Shown here: positions 50,928-60,107 of the stretch, in pieces
Position numbering within the stretch: position 1 is the first letter of the stretch
Layout of the letters: each line of letters opens with the position of its first letter
NCBI GenBank assembly: GCA_964358205.1
Contig: CAYHNZ010000002.1
Coordinates: forward strand, 1-64,000
Direction: 5' to 3'
DNA: 64,000 nucleotides
DNA from: JANLIQ01 sp964358205
Lineage (GTDB): Bacteria > Patescibacteriota > UBA1384 > 2-12-FULL-50-11
Position numbers and translations under genes: made by a program
Notes under the pieces: generated by a model
Databases searched by the model: none
Told to the model about the DNA's origin: nothing
What the model saw: the letters and a program-made list of their open reading frames with translations, nothing else

Positions 50928-51509
50928 TCAGCGCTTACGCCAGTTCTTATCTAGATCTTCGTCGGTGACACGGAATATAGTTTCGTGATCGCCGGGCTTA
51001 AGGCTATGGAGCTTGCAAAACTTTTGGCCGTATTCACGCTTCTCTTTTTCTTTTGCTTCTTTTTCTTTTAGGATCTCTGGCGGAAAAGTGAAATCGGTAT
51101 TAATGAGATCGCAAGTATATTTTGGCCCAAACAGCAAATTGAGCGTCCAATGAGCCCGTTGACTCATTGGATAAATACTAACTAAAGCTACCCGCTTCCA
51201 ATTATTTGGAATGAGGAAATTCTTCTTGATGAAATAAGCATTTGTGACGGTGGTGTACGCATCTTCCTCCAGCAAAGTCGCACTCTCTGGCAGTCCGAGA
51301 CTTTGGGCGTAATCAGCCATTGCTCGGGCTTCGGTGGTTGGCGGAGTGTAGTCGAGGGTATATGTCCACTTACCACTGAATATTATTCTGTCGGACAGGC
51401 CTTTATTAAAAAGTTCGACGGCTTTCTCGACGGTAGACTTGGCGCTTTCAGAAGTTGACCCATCTTTATATACTCCCCTGCCCAAAACCAAAATAGCATC
51501 ATATTTCAT
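50928..51509 (-). CDS. DUF218/YdcF-like protein
   Basis: A 193-residue cytoplasmic protein. DAILVLGRGVYKDG, SDRIIFSGKWT, EARAMADYA and EEDAYTTVTNAYF match the DUF218 (SanA/YdcF) pattern. No membrane helix, unlike SanA. TACAAT six bases before the ATG fixes the start. Role uncertain; members bind nucleotide-like ligands. Confidence 0.8.
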   Translation of the reverse strand: MKYDAILVLGRGVYKDGSTSESAKSTVEKAVELFNKGLSDRIIFSGKWTYTLDYTPPTTEARAMADYAQSLGLPESATLLEEDAYTTVTNAYFIKKNFLIPNNWKRVALVSIYPMSQRAHWTLNLLFGPKYTCDLINTDFTFPPEILKEKEAKEKEKREYGQKFCKLHSLKPGDHETIFRVTDEDLDKNWRKR

Positions 51510-51545
51510 TCCCCGATTGTACCCATAAACTCAAAATTGAGCCAT

Positions 51546-51580
51546 AAAAAAGCGGTTCGGAGAGCGATCTCTCCGAACCG
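51546..51580 (-). terminator. Terminator of the HD phosphohydrolase gene
   Basis: CGGTTCGGAGAG (51553-51564) pairs with CTCTCCGAACCG (51569-51580); the A-run 51546-51551 becomes the U-tract on the minus strand. Confidence 0.93.
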
Positions 51581-51588
51581 AGGGTTGG

Positions 51589-52869
51589 CTACGCTTGCGC
51601 GTGGCGGTGGACGATGTCTGTCACCTCTTTTATCGCAGAAGGAGTGACGATGCGTTGCTGATGCTCGCAGTCAACGGCGATATAGAATCGAGCGTGCCGT
51701 CGAGCCTTCGCTTGCGCTGCGGACCATTCCAGAGAATCGAGCTCGCGCATATGAAGAACGCCAGAATTGGTCTGAAAGTAGATCTCCGGTGGTTCGAACC
51801 GACGCTTCGGCGCCGCTGGAGTGACGAGGATCGAGAGCTTTGGCAGGCCCAGAGCCTGTTCAAGTTCTCGTTCCAACAAGTGGAGAAGTTGTGGCTTGCG
51901 CATCCGTTCGGCAAAAACCTCATCAGACGCCGGCTGATGAATTGTTCGGCCATTGCTATCCCAATTGATCCGATAGTACGGATCGAACTGGTAGACAATC
52001 GCCGCTACTGGCACGTCGCCGTCCAAGTAGCGTTGATAGTGCTTGCGGATAACGGGATTTTTTGCCGATTGTAGCGCCACGTCGAGCTGGCTATCAACCA
52101 TCGACAAAAGCCCTTCCTCGGTTATTTCCTGTTCTTCGCCGGTTTGACCCAATAAGCCACTGATCATTCGCTGTACAAACCGCTCAACGATCACGACACG
52201 ATCCAAAAAATAGACCTGGTCATACATTGTCCAAAAGTGGTTGAGTAGCGATAGAACGAGCTGATAGATCTCTGCATCGACGACAATTTTCCCGTCGATA
52301 TAATCGACACGGTCGAGGAATGGTCCGATGTCGAGCATCCCGTTGATTCCGGTGTGGTAGCTGTCCCGAGCGAGGTAGTCAAGCTTGTCGACACCCAAGA
52401 GCGGATGGGAAACAAGCTGACCGAGCGGGTCTTGCTTAAGAATCATGTGTATAATTCTCTCCGGATTGGCACCAGACGCAAGGATGCAGTCGGTCATCTC
52501 CTGTACTACTTGTGTCGCCCGCTCGTTATGGCCATTACTGACCAGCCAGTCGGTGATGTGAGAGTACGGACCGTGAGAATCGTCGTGAACCAGCCCGTGG
52601 ACTTTGGAGTCGACAATGTCCTGCCCGTTGATTCGTCCAGCTTGTTGCAGTCTTAGCCCCCGTTGGGCAGCCAGCTCGTAGGTGCCAAGTTCATGCTCAC
52701 CTCTCATATGCTGGGCGCCAGGGTAGGCAACATGGGCGAGGCCCAACTGTTTTCGGAAGTTGCTCTTTTGATGAAACGGATGGTTGATGATTGCCTCGAC
52801 CGGCTTGATATCAATCGAACCGGTTACGGGCACATGAATTGTGATTCGGTTGCGTGGTCGACAAACCAA
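51589..52869 (-). CDS. HD-domain phosphohydrolase (dNTPase/SAMHD1-like)
   Basis: A 426-residue enzyme likely hydrolysing dNTPs or another phosphoester. The HD set is visible: GAQHMRGEHELGTYELA (first His and REH), LVHDDSHGPYSH (His-Asp), and DKLDYLARDSYHTGI (distal Asp). AGGAGG lies seven bases before the second in-frame TTG (52867-52869), which I take as start; the TTG at 52875 is too close to the site. It stands alone with a strong terminator. Confidence 0.85.
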   Translation of the reverse strand: MVCRPRNRITIHVPVTGSIDIKPVEAIINHPFHQKSNFRKQLGLAHVAYPGAQHMRGEHELGTYELAAQRGLRLQQAGRINGQDIVDSKVHGLVHDDSHGPYSHITDWLVSNGHNERATQVVQEMTDCILASGANPERIIHMILKQDPLGQLVSHPLLGVDKLDYLARDSYHTGINGMLDIGPFLDRVDYIDGKIVVDAEIYQLVLSLLNHFWTMYDQVYFLDRVVIVERFVQRMISGLLGQTGEEQEITEEGLLSMVDSQLDVALQSAKNPVIRKHYQRYLDGDVPVAAIVYQFDPYYRINWDSNGRTIHQPASDEVFAERMRKPQLLHLLERELEQALGLPKLSILVTPAAPKRRFEPPEIYFQTNSGVLHMRELDSLEWSAAQAKARRHARFYIAVDCEHQQRIVTPSAIKEVTDIVHRHAQA

Positions 52870-52958
52870 TGTCAAACCTCCTTTTTAACTTGCGCCCTAG
52901 GGGCGGGTTTGACTGGAATGTAACTGGTAGAAGAGATAAATGCAAATATATGTAATAT

Positions 52959-53618
52959 TCAACTCACAGATTTGAGCAATCTCAAGAAGGTATCGTCAGC
53001 GAATAGCTGTTTAGTTAGTTTGATGACACCAGAACCTTTTGTGTATTTCTCGGCTAAATATTTTCTTAGTTCCTGATGTTGTGAGTAACCGCGATCATCG
53101 CGTTCCACAAGACCTCTGAATTCTAGGTTCAAAAGTTCGGTTAAAGACTCTTTGTAGCTGTTGTACTGTTGGGAGCTGATGTCTAACTTTATGTATTTAT
53201 GAGTGAACAGGTGTAATAGCTCATGGACGCAGACCATATTTGGTTCAGCGCTAAACAAATTGAGAAAAAAATAGCCTTCTTGGGTGTTGTAGCTGCAGCG
53301 TTCGTTGAGACTAAGATAGCAAATGAACTCCATATCGTCGTTTTCTACCTCAAAAAGCTTGGTAAGGCGTTCAAACACGTCTTGTTCTACGGCTCGCCAT
53401 CCACCAGAAAACAGTCGAATCTTTTCTTCGGCAGATATCCCCTCTTCGGCGATAATTTTTCGGCAGGCTGCAGTGACAGTCGTTTCGGAGTTGATATCGA
53501 CACCTAACTCTTCGAGTTTTTTACTAAAGTCTGAAGGGTGACTGCGATTATGGGATTTATTACCAGCTTGAAGGTTGAGAAATTCTTTTTCGGCTTCGTA
53601 ACGGAATTCAAGATGCAT
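52959..53618 (-). CDS. Predicted zinc metallopeptidase-like protein
   Basis: A 219-residue cytoplasmic protein with HELLHLFTH (H-E-x-x-H-x-x-x-H), and downstream KESLTELLN offers an acidic partner. The layout suggests a zincin-like peptidase. The ATG overlaps the HIT stop as TGATG, so translation is coupled. Outside the motif I recognise no family. Confidence 0.65.
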   Translation of the reverse strand: MHLEFRYEAEKEFLNLQAGNKSHNRSHPSDFSKKLEELGVDINSETTVTAACRKIIAEEGISAEEKIRLFSGGWRAVEQDVFERLTKLFEVENDDMEFICYLSLNERCSYNTQEGYFFLNLFSAEPNMVCVHELLHLFTHKYIKLDISSQQYNSYKESLTELLNLEFRGLVERDDRGYSQHQELRKYLAEKYTKGSGVIKLTKQLFADDTFLRLLKSVS

Positions 53619-53950
53619 CAATACATACCTTTGGCTGGGGTGCCGCCGAGGAGGTGGAGGTGGGCGTGGTCAATCTCTTGGCCGGCGTGCTGGCCAACAT
53701 TGAATAATAGTCGATAGCCAGTTTCTTTGACGCCGAGAATTTGAGCAACTTCCTCTGAACCCAAAAACATATCGTGCAATTCTTCGGCTCGCAGACTTTC
53801 CGGCCGTTCGACATGGCGCTTGGGCACGATCAAGACATGAACAGGGGCTTTAGGATGAATATCTTTGAAAGCCATGTAGTGGCTTGTTTCAATTACTTTT
53901 TCACACGGCATCTTACCAGCGATAATTCGGCAAAATAAACAACTTTCCAT
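53618..53950 (-). CDS. HIT-family nucleotide-binding protein
   Basis: A 110-residue Hint-type nucleotidyl hydrolase. The catalytic motif is HAHLHLLGG, and CLFCRIIAG gives the N-terminal signature. Likely cleaves AMP-linked substrates. Coupled to the zincin-like gene. Confidence 0.92.
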   Translation of the reverse strand: MESCLFCRIIAGKMPCEKVIETSHYMAFKDIHPKAPVHVLIVPKRHVERPESLRAEELHDMFLGSEEVAQILGVKETGYRLLFNVGQHAGQEIDHAHLHLLGGTPAKGMY

Positions 53951-54136
53951 TGGTTAGATACTAGCACAATCTTGAACCGGTTTTTATATTGCTGATTGCT
54001 GTTTGCTGATAGCTGAAATGCTGGCGTAAGCCATTGACATATGCTATGCCACCTGCTAAGATACTCAAACTTCCGCTGGGAAGCTTTTCCGTTAGTCGCT
54101 GGGTAACTGGCGCTGGAAGTATAACCAGAGGATGCA

Positions 54137-54859
54137 TTGAAAAAAGTAATGAAAAAAACCTTGTTTGGCCGTTTGGCCAAACTTCAAGGGAGGATTCGTA
54201 AGTACCTGAAAAAATCGCGAGATACCAAACGCTTCATCTTAACGATGGTCGCCGTTTGGACCGTCATCCCCGCTCTGTCTGTTAACGCGGCCGGCAGTAA
54301 TGTCGTCCCGGCTGAAGTCGTCGTTACTAATGTGACGATCGACCAGAACCTACAGATCGAGAAACCGAAATATACTGTCGAAGTTCGCCAATCGCCTCGC
54401 CAAGCGGCCAAACAGGCTGCGGCGGTCGAGGCTAATCGTGCCGCAACCCAGGCAGTGACAGTCAGCATTGCTTCTACTGAAACGACTGACCCCGGTATGG
54501 ATGTCAAGCGTCAGTGGACTCAAAATGCCGCTAGTACCTGGAACATCGACTGGAAGCTCTTAGAAGCTGTCTGGCAGATCGAAACGGGCAAGACTTGGTA
54601 TACAAGTCGTGGTTCGTCTGCCGGTGCTCAAGGACCGCTCCAGTTTATGCCGGGTACTTGGCGTGGTTACGCCCAAGACGGTAACGGTGACGGCGTTAAG
54701 AATATTAACGACGCCCGCGATAGTCTGTTTGCCGCCGCGAAACTATTAGCGGTTAACGGCGCCAATAAGGGAAATGTTGACGGAGCTTTGTTCCGCTACA
54801 ACCACTCCCTGGCCTATGTCGCTAAGGTCAAACGGATTATGGCGTCAATTGGTGGCTAA
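54137..54859 (+). CDS. Lytic transglycosylase (SLT-like)
   Basis: A 240-residue exported murein hydrolase. The N terminus has a basic region then a helix (FILTMVAVWTVIPALSVNA) as signal or anchor. The SLT domain occupies about residues 120-235: catalytic Glu in EAVWQIETGKTW, then GAQGPLQFMPGTWRGYA, an Asp/Gly/Asn loop (DGNGDG), and AAAKLLAVNG. GAGGA precedes a TTG start at 54137; the next ATG at 54149 is too far from it. Confidence 0.85.
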   Translation: MKKVMKKTLFGRLAKLQGRIRKYLKKSRDTKRFILTMVAVWTVIPALSVNAAGSNVVPAEVVVTNVTIDQNLQIEKPKYTVEVRQSPRQAAKQAAAVEANRAATQAVTVSIASTETTDPGMDVKRQWTQNAASTWNIDWKLLEAVWQIETGKTWYTSRGSSAGAQGPLQFMPGTWRGYAQDGNGDGVKNINDARDSLFAAAKLLAVNGANKGNVDGALFRYNHSLAYVAKVKRIMASIGG

Positions 54860-54916
54860 AATCGTGATGTCACGACGTTCGCCCCTCGCTTAAAAGCTCG
54901 AGATAAAACGGCAAGA

Positions 54917-54942
54917 AGTCCCGCAGAAATGCGGGGCTTTTT
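54917..54942 (+). terminator. Terminator of the transglycosylase gene
   Basis: GTCCCGCA/TGCGGGGC around GAAA, then TTTTT. Confidence 0.88.
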
Positions 54943-55029
54943 GTTGGGATCAGATATCGAATTGCTTTTTACTACAATGTTTAACATATTTCACAAATAC
55001 TAAGGCCACAAAAACCCTCATCCAACGTA

Positions 55030-55058
55030 TTGACTTTTTTAGAAATAAATTCTACAAT
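55030..55058 (+). promoter_or_regulatory. Promoter of the helical-repeat gene
   Basis: TTGACT (55030-55035), 17-bp spacer, TACAAT (55053-55058); start near 55065, giving a leader of about 47 bases. Confidence 0.8.
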
Positions 55059-55111
55059 ACACCTGACGCGTTGGCTGATCATATGCCATTAGCGATGCGA
55101 GGATTAAAAAC

Positions 55112-55831
55112 ATGTTTCTACGCGATCTTCCTCGGGGAACAACGATCTCCCCTACCTTCTTTTCAGAAACCTTTCTGAAAGACAGCTCTTTAGAGTTGCA
55201 AAATTCTAACTCGACAGAACAAAAAGTGTGGTGTCTTCTTGAGCAAGGCTTCTACTACGAACTATGCAAACGAGAGTTGGATCCGGACAAACGCATGGGC
55301 GCCGCCGAGCGAAGTTTTCGCAAAGCCTTATCCCTGGCCGAAACAACGGGCGATCTGGTATTGATCGGTACAGCGTGCCAGTATTTGGCCAGTACCCTGC
55401 TCGATTACTCAATTATGTTAAATGTTCGCCAAAGCACAACCTTCAACCAACGGAACCGAGAAAAGTTAAAGCGGCGGATAGAGAGCTCCGACAATGAGGC
55501 CATAGTTAACTTCGAAAGGGCACTCAAGGCATTCGGTTCCATTGACGACCTTGAGGGGGAGATGTCGATTTGCTGTAACTTGGCCGGTAACTATATCCGT
55601 TACAGATTGGCGGTGTTGGCCTTGTCGGATCAATATGACCTACAACTGACACTGTCGTTGGGTCTGATGGAAGCGGAGAAATCTATCCTCCAGCAACTGC
55701 GTGTAGGTATGGAAAAGCTCAAGCTTGACCAGCCTCCTCGGCCCATTCTTAACAGGGTAGGAAGGCAGGTCGAGGCCTTGGTAAAACTAAGCGAATTCGG
55801 TGAGGCCTACGATCGGCTACACCTCATTTGA
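55112..55831 (+). CDS. Helical (TPR-like) cytoplasmic protein, unknown function
   Basis: A 239-residue protein that looks wholly helical. Two segments resemble tetratricopeptide units: AAERSFRKALSLAETTGD (near 65-82) and NEAIVNFERALKAFGSIDD (near 128-146). No signal peptide or membrane helix. GAGGAT precedes the ATG at a somewhat long distance. It has its own promoter and terminator. A scaffolding role is possible; I recognise no specific family. Confidence 0.65.
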   Translation: MFLRDLPRGTTISPTFFSETFLKDSSLELQNSNSTEQKVWCLLEQGFYYELCKRELDPDKRMGAAERSFRKALSLAETTGDLVLIGTACQYLASTLLDYSIMLNVRQSTTFNQRNREKLKRRIESSDNEAIVNFERALKAFGSIDDLEGEMSICCNLAGNYIRYRLAVLALSDQYDLQLTLSLGLMEAEKSILQQLRVGMEKLKLDQPPRPILNRVGRQVEALVKLSEFGEAYDRLHLI

Positions 55832-55844
55832 ATCCTTCTTTTTT

Positions 55845-55894
55845 CCTGAGCCCTGCCCCTGTTTCAAAGCAGTGGGGTGGGCTCAGGTTTTTTT
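55845..55894 (+). terminator. Terminator of the helical-repeat gene
   Basis: CCTGAGCCC (55845-55853) pairs with GGGCTCAGG (55879-55887), inner GCCCC/GGGGT, then seven T. Confidence 0.95.
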
Positions 55895-55961
55895 ATGCTT
55901 CACGAGATAAAGGACTCTATCTTTAGGTTTGACCATCGATCACCCGGGTGCTTCTTGCACC

Positions 55962-56291
55962 CTACTTCCCCGCTAGTTGAAACCAGATAACTTTAACTAT
56001 CGTGTCCGGCCCGACCGATCGCTTATAGTAGTCAGAAAAAGTTTCATACATTTCTTCGTCGCTGGCGTATTTCTCATGTCCCTCAATCTCCTCTTGTTTA
56101 AGTTTTCCCATGGCTCGCTCAATAACTTTCGTCACGCTAGCACGTGCAAAAACCTCATTAGTCTCGGCACTTACAAAGTTTATTTCATCACCCTCTTGGA
56201 TATTCTTATCGTCAAACAAACGCCACGTAGAATACTTCTCACCCGACAAAACCAACGGCACTAGATTTTCTGCAAACTTCAAAGTTTTCAT
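55962..56291 (-). CDS. ASCH-domain protein
   Basis: A 109-residue ASCH fold. STWRLFDDKNIQEGDEINFV and the alternating ARASVTKVIERAM fit the family, which binds RNA or modified nucleotides. Function unknown. Confidence 0.82.
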   Translation of the reverse strand: MKTLKFAENLVPLVLSGEKYSTWRLFDDKNIQEGDEINFVSAETNEVFARASVTKVIERAMGKLKQEEIEGHEKYASDEEMYETFSDYYKRSVGPDTIVKVIWFQLAGK

Positions 56292-56306
56292 TACCCTATA
56301 TTAACC

Positions 56307-56456
56307 AAAAAGTGACGAGCCATGGTACCCCAGCGAGTTAGTTTTTACCTTGGTCGCGCCAGCGTAGCGTGCGGGGGTAGGGAGCGCGAGGGGCTAGGGG
56401 ACCGCCTCGCAATTAGGCCCCCTGGTCCTCGCAGAAGCCAGGCGGCTGCAAGCCGC
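56307..56456 (-). repeat. Three-hairpin repeat element, divergent copy
   Basis: Read on the minus strand: first hairpin GCGGC/GCCGC (56442-56456), second hairpin with GCGAGG/CCTCGC ends, linker CTCCCTACCCCCGCACGCTACGC and a third hairpin around CTCGCTGGGGTACCATGGCTCG. Stem bases differ from other copies in matched pairs. The third hairpin is less well paired here. Confidence 0.8.
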
Positions 56457-56463
56457 AAGATTC

Positions 56464-57552
56464 TTAGGCGCTTGGCGCCGTAATTGTCCCGTCTTGCGGC
56501 AGAACTTCAACCCAAATCTTCCCGCGGTTGAGGGGGATTTCAACTCCTTGAGAGTCGTAAAATCGGGTTCGTTCTAAACGGGAGGATTTCTTCCAGGTGC
56601 CATCAGTCTGGGTGCCATCCTGGAAAATACTGGCTACGCCCGAGCCGATCGTCGTCATTGACCATTCCGACTCTTTGCCGGTGCCGGCGTACGGCGCATT
56701 AGCAGAGTGACTGACAGTCATCGCAACGATCGTTTTAGCGGTAATCTGTTCACCGGAGACCCGGTCTTTATGGGCGGTACCATTCATAACTCGAGAGTAG
56801 GCATTCGTTACAGGATCGTGGGTCCAAACAGATTGGAATTGACTGGTAGAAAAGTTGAGGGTTATCTTAGAAATCGTGCCAAGGGTTGTAGCGGGATCCT
56901 TAAATTTCCAACTGGGAGTGGCGTAGGTAGCCGGCCACTTTTTATTACTGACTCCTAAATTGTAAATTTTGGAGACATCAACAAACAGCGTGTGCTCGCT
57001 AGCGATACCGTTTTGAGGAATTCGAACATAGGCATCGTTGGAGTGAGGATAATCTTTAATTCCGTAAGAACTAATCCGGGCTAGCGCCGTTGGCGAACCG
57101 CCGGCGTGGGCATAGAAGGCGTCGTATTCACTTAGCCAGTCAATAAAATAGGAGCGAGCGGAACGAACTGGCCCGGCTTTAGTTGGGTATGTTTGAGAAA
57201 AAATGCCCATAAATCGGGTTATACCGCCTTCGGTAACTGCTTCGTAAACAATATCAGCACCGGTCAGTCCGGCTTGCGGTCGGGCGTCAGGTGAATTCTC
57301 AATCATAACGGCGACTGGATGCCGATTGGCTATATCCGGCGCCACCAGCACCCCGTTGGTCAAGCTCGCAATTAGTGCTGTAGAGGTTTTTTTCTTGCTG
57401 ACGACATCGGTAGTATTTTCACTAGGAGCCGGTTTGGTAATAAACCAGAAAACAGCGGCAATGCCGACAACGAAAATTATTGGCAAGACTACCAAAAAGA
57501 GCTTTCTGTGATTAATAAAAAACAGCTTAAATCGGCTTGTCTCCCCCTCCAT
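56464..57552 (-). CDS. DUF3048 (YerB-like) membrane-anchored protein
   Basis: A 362-residue protein with an N-terminal helix (LFLVVLPIIFVVGIAAVFWF). HPVAVMIENSPDARPQAGLTGADIVYEA, GGITRFMGIF, GPVRSARSYF and YAHAGGSP are the DUF3048 signature. It is expected outside the cell membrane. Function unknown in the family. Confidence 0.93.
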   Translation of the reverse strand: MEGETSRFKLFFINHRKLFLVVLPIIFVVGIAAVFWFITKPAPSENTTDVVSKKKTSTALIASLTNGVLVAPDIANRHPVAVMIENSPDARPQAGLTGADIVYEAVTEGGITRFMGIFSQTYPTKAGPVRSARSYFIDWLSEYDAFYAHAGGSPTALARISSYGIKDYPHSNDAYVRIPQNGIASEHTLFVDVSKIYNLGVSNKKWPATYATPSWKFKDPATTLGTISKITLNFSTSQFQSVWTHDPVTNAYSRVMNGTAHKDRVSGEQITAKTIVAMTVSHSANAPYAGTGKESEWSMTTIGSGVASIFQDGTQTDGTWKKSSRLERTRFYDSQGVEIPLNRGKIWVEVLPQDGTITAPSA

Positions 57553-57572
57553 TACTCCACGCTACCCAATAT

Positions 57573-58928
57573 TTAGTCTCGTGCCAAGTCTCGGGCGATT
57601 TGCTCGGCGGTTTTTTTGTCTTCCTGGTCGAGCTGACCATCCAAAACCAATTGCAATAGATGCTCTTTGATTGGTTTAATCCATGGCCCGGCGCTGCGGT
57701 GGAAGATGGTCATCAGTTCCTCGCCGTCGAGTGGGCTATGGATTTTGGCGATTTCGGCTTGTGCCTCGAGTTCGACGATTCGCTCCTTCAATTCAGCTCG
57801 CATTTTCTGGTACTTAGCTAGTTTATTCTGATTATTACCGGTTGAATCGGCTTCGGCGAATGTAAAGAGATCCCCCAGCGCACTATCGGCATCTCGAACA
57901 AATCGGCGAACCGCTCCATCAGTCCAGACACCGTCGTTGTTGGGGATACGCTGGTGAAGATAGCAAAGGCTTGAAACATATTGGATAAACTCATTACCGT
58001 ATTTTAGGCGTCGAAGAATACCTTTTGCCAAACTTGCGCCAACCACCTCGTGGCCTAAAAAGTGATACTCACCGCCGATCTTCTGACGAGTTAGGGGCTT
58101 GGCGATATCGTGAAGTAGCGCACACCAGCGTAACTCCAATTTGGCCGGTGTTTGATCGAGCACTTGCAAAATATGCCTATATATATCTTTATGTTCAGTC
58201 GGGTCGAACTCCAGATCGATACAAGGAATTAGTTCGGGCAAAATATAGTTGATTAGGCCGCTCTCGACGAGCAGGTCTATCCCCCGACTAGGTTTTGCTG
58301 AAAGTAAAATCTTGTCCATTTCTTGAGCGACCCGTTCGGCTGATAGAATAGCAAAACGCTCTCGTTCTAATTTAATGGCCTCAAAAGTTTTTGGTTCAAT
58401 TTCGAAATCCAAGATGACGGCAAAACGAATCGCTCGCAACATTCGGAGCGGATCTTCTCTAAAACGACTTTCCGGATCGCCGACCGCTCGAATCACTTTT
58501 TGCTCTAGGTCGGCTTGGCCTTGATGGGGGTCGAGTAACCGTGGCTGGAGTAAATCAAAAGCGATGGCGTTAATTGTAAAGTCGCGGCGAGACAAATCTT
58601 CTTCAATTGATCGACCGAACTCCACCGTCGGCTGGCGACTATGCTCTTCATAACTTTCGCCGCGGAAGGTCGTGACTTCAACTTGATGTCCGTCCAATTC
58701 GGCGGTGACGGTGCCGAAGCGTTTGCCGATTAAGCCAATATTCTTGGTTTTTTGCCGCAAAATCTTTTCCACTTCCGACGGCTTGGCGTCGGTGGCTAGG
58801 TCCCATTCGATAATTTTTCGACCCACCAGTTCATCGCGGACCGCTCCCCCGACCATAAATAGTTGATACCCAGATTCAGAAAAAGCTTTGGCCAGTGATT
58901 CCAGCCAAGCTGGCACGGTGGCGAGCAT
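57573..58928 (-). CDS. cca: CCA-adding tRNA nucleotidyltransferase
   Basis: Adds CCA to tRNA 3' ends. The 451-residue protein has MVGGAVRDELVGR, EWDLATDA, RRDFTINAIAFD, DPHQG, EDPLRMLRAIRF, and an HD domain (LLHDIAKPLTR) after the catalytic core. The ATG chosen gives the usual length. An alternative role as poly(A) polymerase is less likely given the RRDFTINA motif. Confidence 0.93.
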   Translation of the reverse strand: MLATVPAWLESLAKAFSESGYQLFMVGGAVRDELVGRKIIEWDLATDAKPSEVEKILRQKTKNIGLIGKRFGTVTAELDGHQVEVTTFRGESYEEHSRQPTVEFGRSIEEDLSRRDFTINAIAFDLLQPRLLDPHQGQADLEQKVIRAVGDPESRFREDPLRMLRAIRFAVILDFEIEPKTFEAIKLERERFAILSAERVAQEMDKILLSAKPSRGIDLLVESGLINYILPELIPCIDLEFDPTEHKDIYRHILQVLDQTPAKLELRWCALLHDIAKPLTRQKIGGEYHFLGHEVVGASLAKGILRRLKYGNEFIQYVSSLCYLHQRIPNNDGVWTDGAVRRFVRDADSALGDLFTFAEADSTGNNQNKLAKYQKMRAELKERIVELEAQAEIAKIHSPLDGEELMTIFHRSAGPWIKPIKEHLLQLVLDGQLDQEDKKTAEQIARDLARD

Positions 58929-58935
58929 TTTTTTG

Positions 58936-59016
58936 TTAACGAGTTAGGCCGATGCCAAAAAAGACCGAACCCAGAATCATAAACACCACCATTAGCCAAA
59001 TTATCAGCTTAACCAT
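58936..59016 (-). CDS. 26-residue single-helix membrane peptide
   Basis: The frame MVKLIIWLMVVFMILGSVFF then GIGLTR overlaps the end of the membrane-protein gene by 13 bases and ends just before cca. It is a plausible small membrane peptide, similar in style to that at 16834-16917. Confidence 0.45.
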   Translation of the reverse strand: MVKLIIWLMVVFMILGSVFFGIGLTR

Positions 59017-60107
59017 GATGTTTTGATTGTAACCGATTCGGTCGATTCCTGGTAGCTGGTCAGTATCACCATTAGCGCCATATTGACCCCCAATACTAGC
59101 AGTACCCCGGACAGATTAAGCTGCCACAGGAATAAATAAATCATCCCCAAGGCAACTAGCTGGAGAATAACCATCCACCAACCACCCAGTAAACCATAAT
59201 TATCAAGCAGACGAGCCGACCGACTAATTAGTAGCGCATCAATTCCGCCAGTCAAAAAAATACCAGTCAACCAAACAGTGTCAACAACGTTTAATTGTAG
59301 TAGACCAAAGAGTAAGGCCCAGCTAATAACGGCCAATATCAAAGTACCGGCGATACTTACGGCAAAATCAATCGCTCCGACTGTCGTTGGTAGCCCGGGA
59401 AATCTTTCCAGCAAACTGCTCGATAATGCAGTTAGTCGGTGACTAATTATTATCGACAGAATCACCATGCCGCTGGTGAGAATTATTAACCAATTACCAA
59501 TCGGAAACCAACCCATTCCATTAGCTACCAGAGTAAATATCAAGAAGGTTAGGGTGGCGATAAAGAATCGGTCGCGACCGATCCGCAGCACGCCCATTGT
59601 CACCAAATTACCCATGCCGGTGAAGCTGGGGAAAACTTGCCGACGACTAAAAACTGTCAAAAATTGGCGGGGTCGAATTGGCTGGTAATCTTTAGTTAGT
59701 TCAAATAGTGCGGTGATGGTGCCTAGAAGTCCTATGCCGATCAACATGGTGAGTAATTGGGAATATATCCCTGGCCCATTGATATTAGTAATAACCACCA
59801 AGGCAGGATTATAGGTCGAAACCCACCCGACCGATATCGCTAACAGAAAAATCGCCGCCCAATACGGCAGCCTCCGCCAAAGGAATAGAATCCACAATCC
59901 AAAGACGCTAGTATATAAGCCGATATTTACCAGTAATAAGATGGTTGTACTTATCGAGAGAATCGTCCAATGACTCCAGATCCGCCCAATTAAATAAACA
60001 AAACAAACTAGGAGCAGTACCAGCAGATAATCTGGTCCGGTTGTTTTATTTAGTAGCTGATTCAGGCGAATTTGCCAGAAGCGAACGGTGCCTTTAAGCA
60101 TATCCAA
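59004..60107 (-). CDS. Polytopic membrane protein, probable ABC permease
   Basis: A 367-residue protein of about ten hydrophobic helices with little else. It overlaps the ABC ATPase gene by 14 bases, so the two likely form one exporter. No conserved permease motif is visible by eye; family not recognised. Confidence 0.7.
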   Translation of the reverse strand: MDMLKGTVRFWQIRLNQLLNKTTGPDYLLVLLLVCFVYLIGRIWSHWTILSISTTILLLVNIGLYTSVFGLWILFLWRRLPYWAAIFLLAISVGWVSTYNPALVVITNINGPGIYSQLLTMLIGIGLLGTITALFELTKDYQPIRPRQFLTVFSRRQVFPSFTGMGNLVTMGVLRIGRDRFFIATLTFLIFTLVANGMGWFPIGNWLIILTSGMVILSIIISHRLTALSSSLLERFPGLPTTVGAIDFAVSIAGTLILAVISWALLFGLLQLNVVDTVWLTGIFLTGGIDALLISRSARLLDNYGLLGGWWMVILQLVALGMIYLFLWQLNLSGVLLVLGVNMALMVILTSYQESTESVTIKTSWLS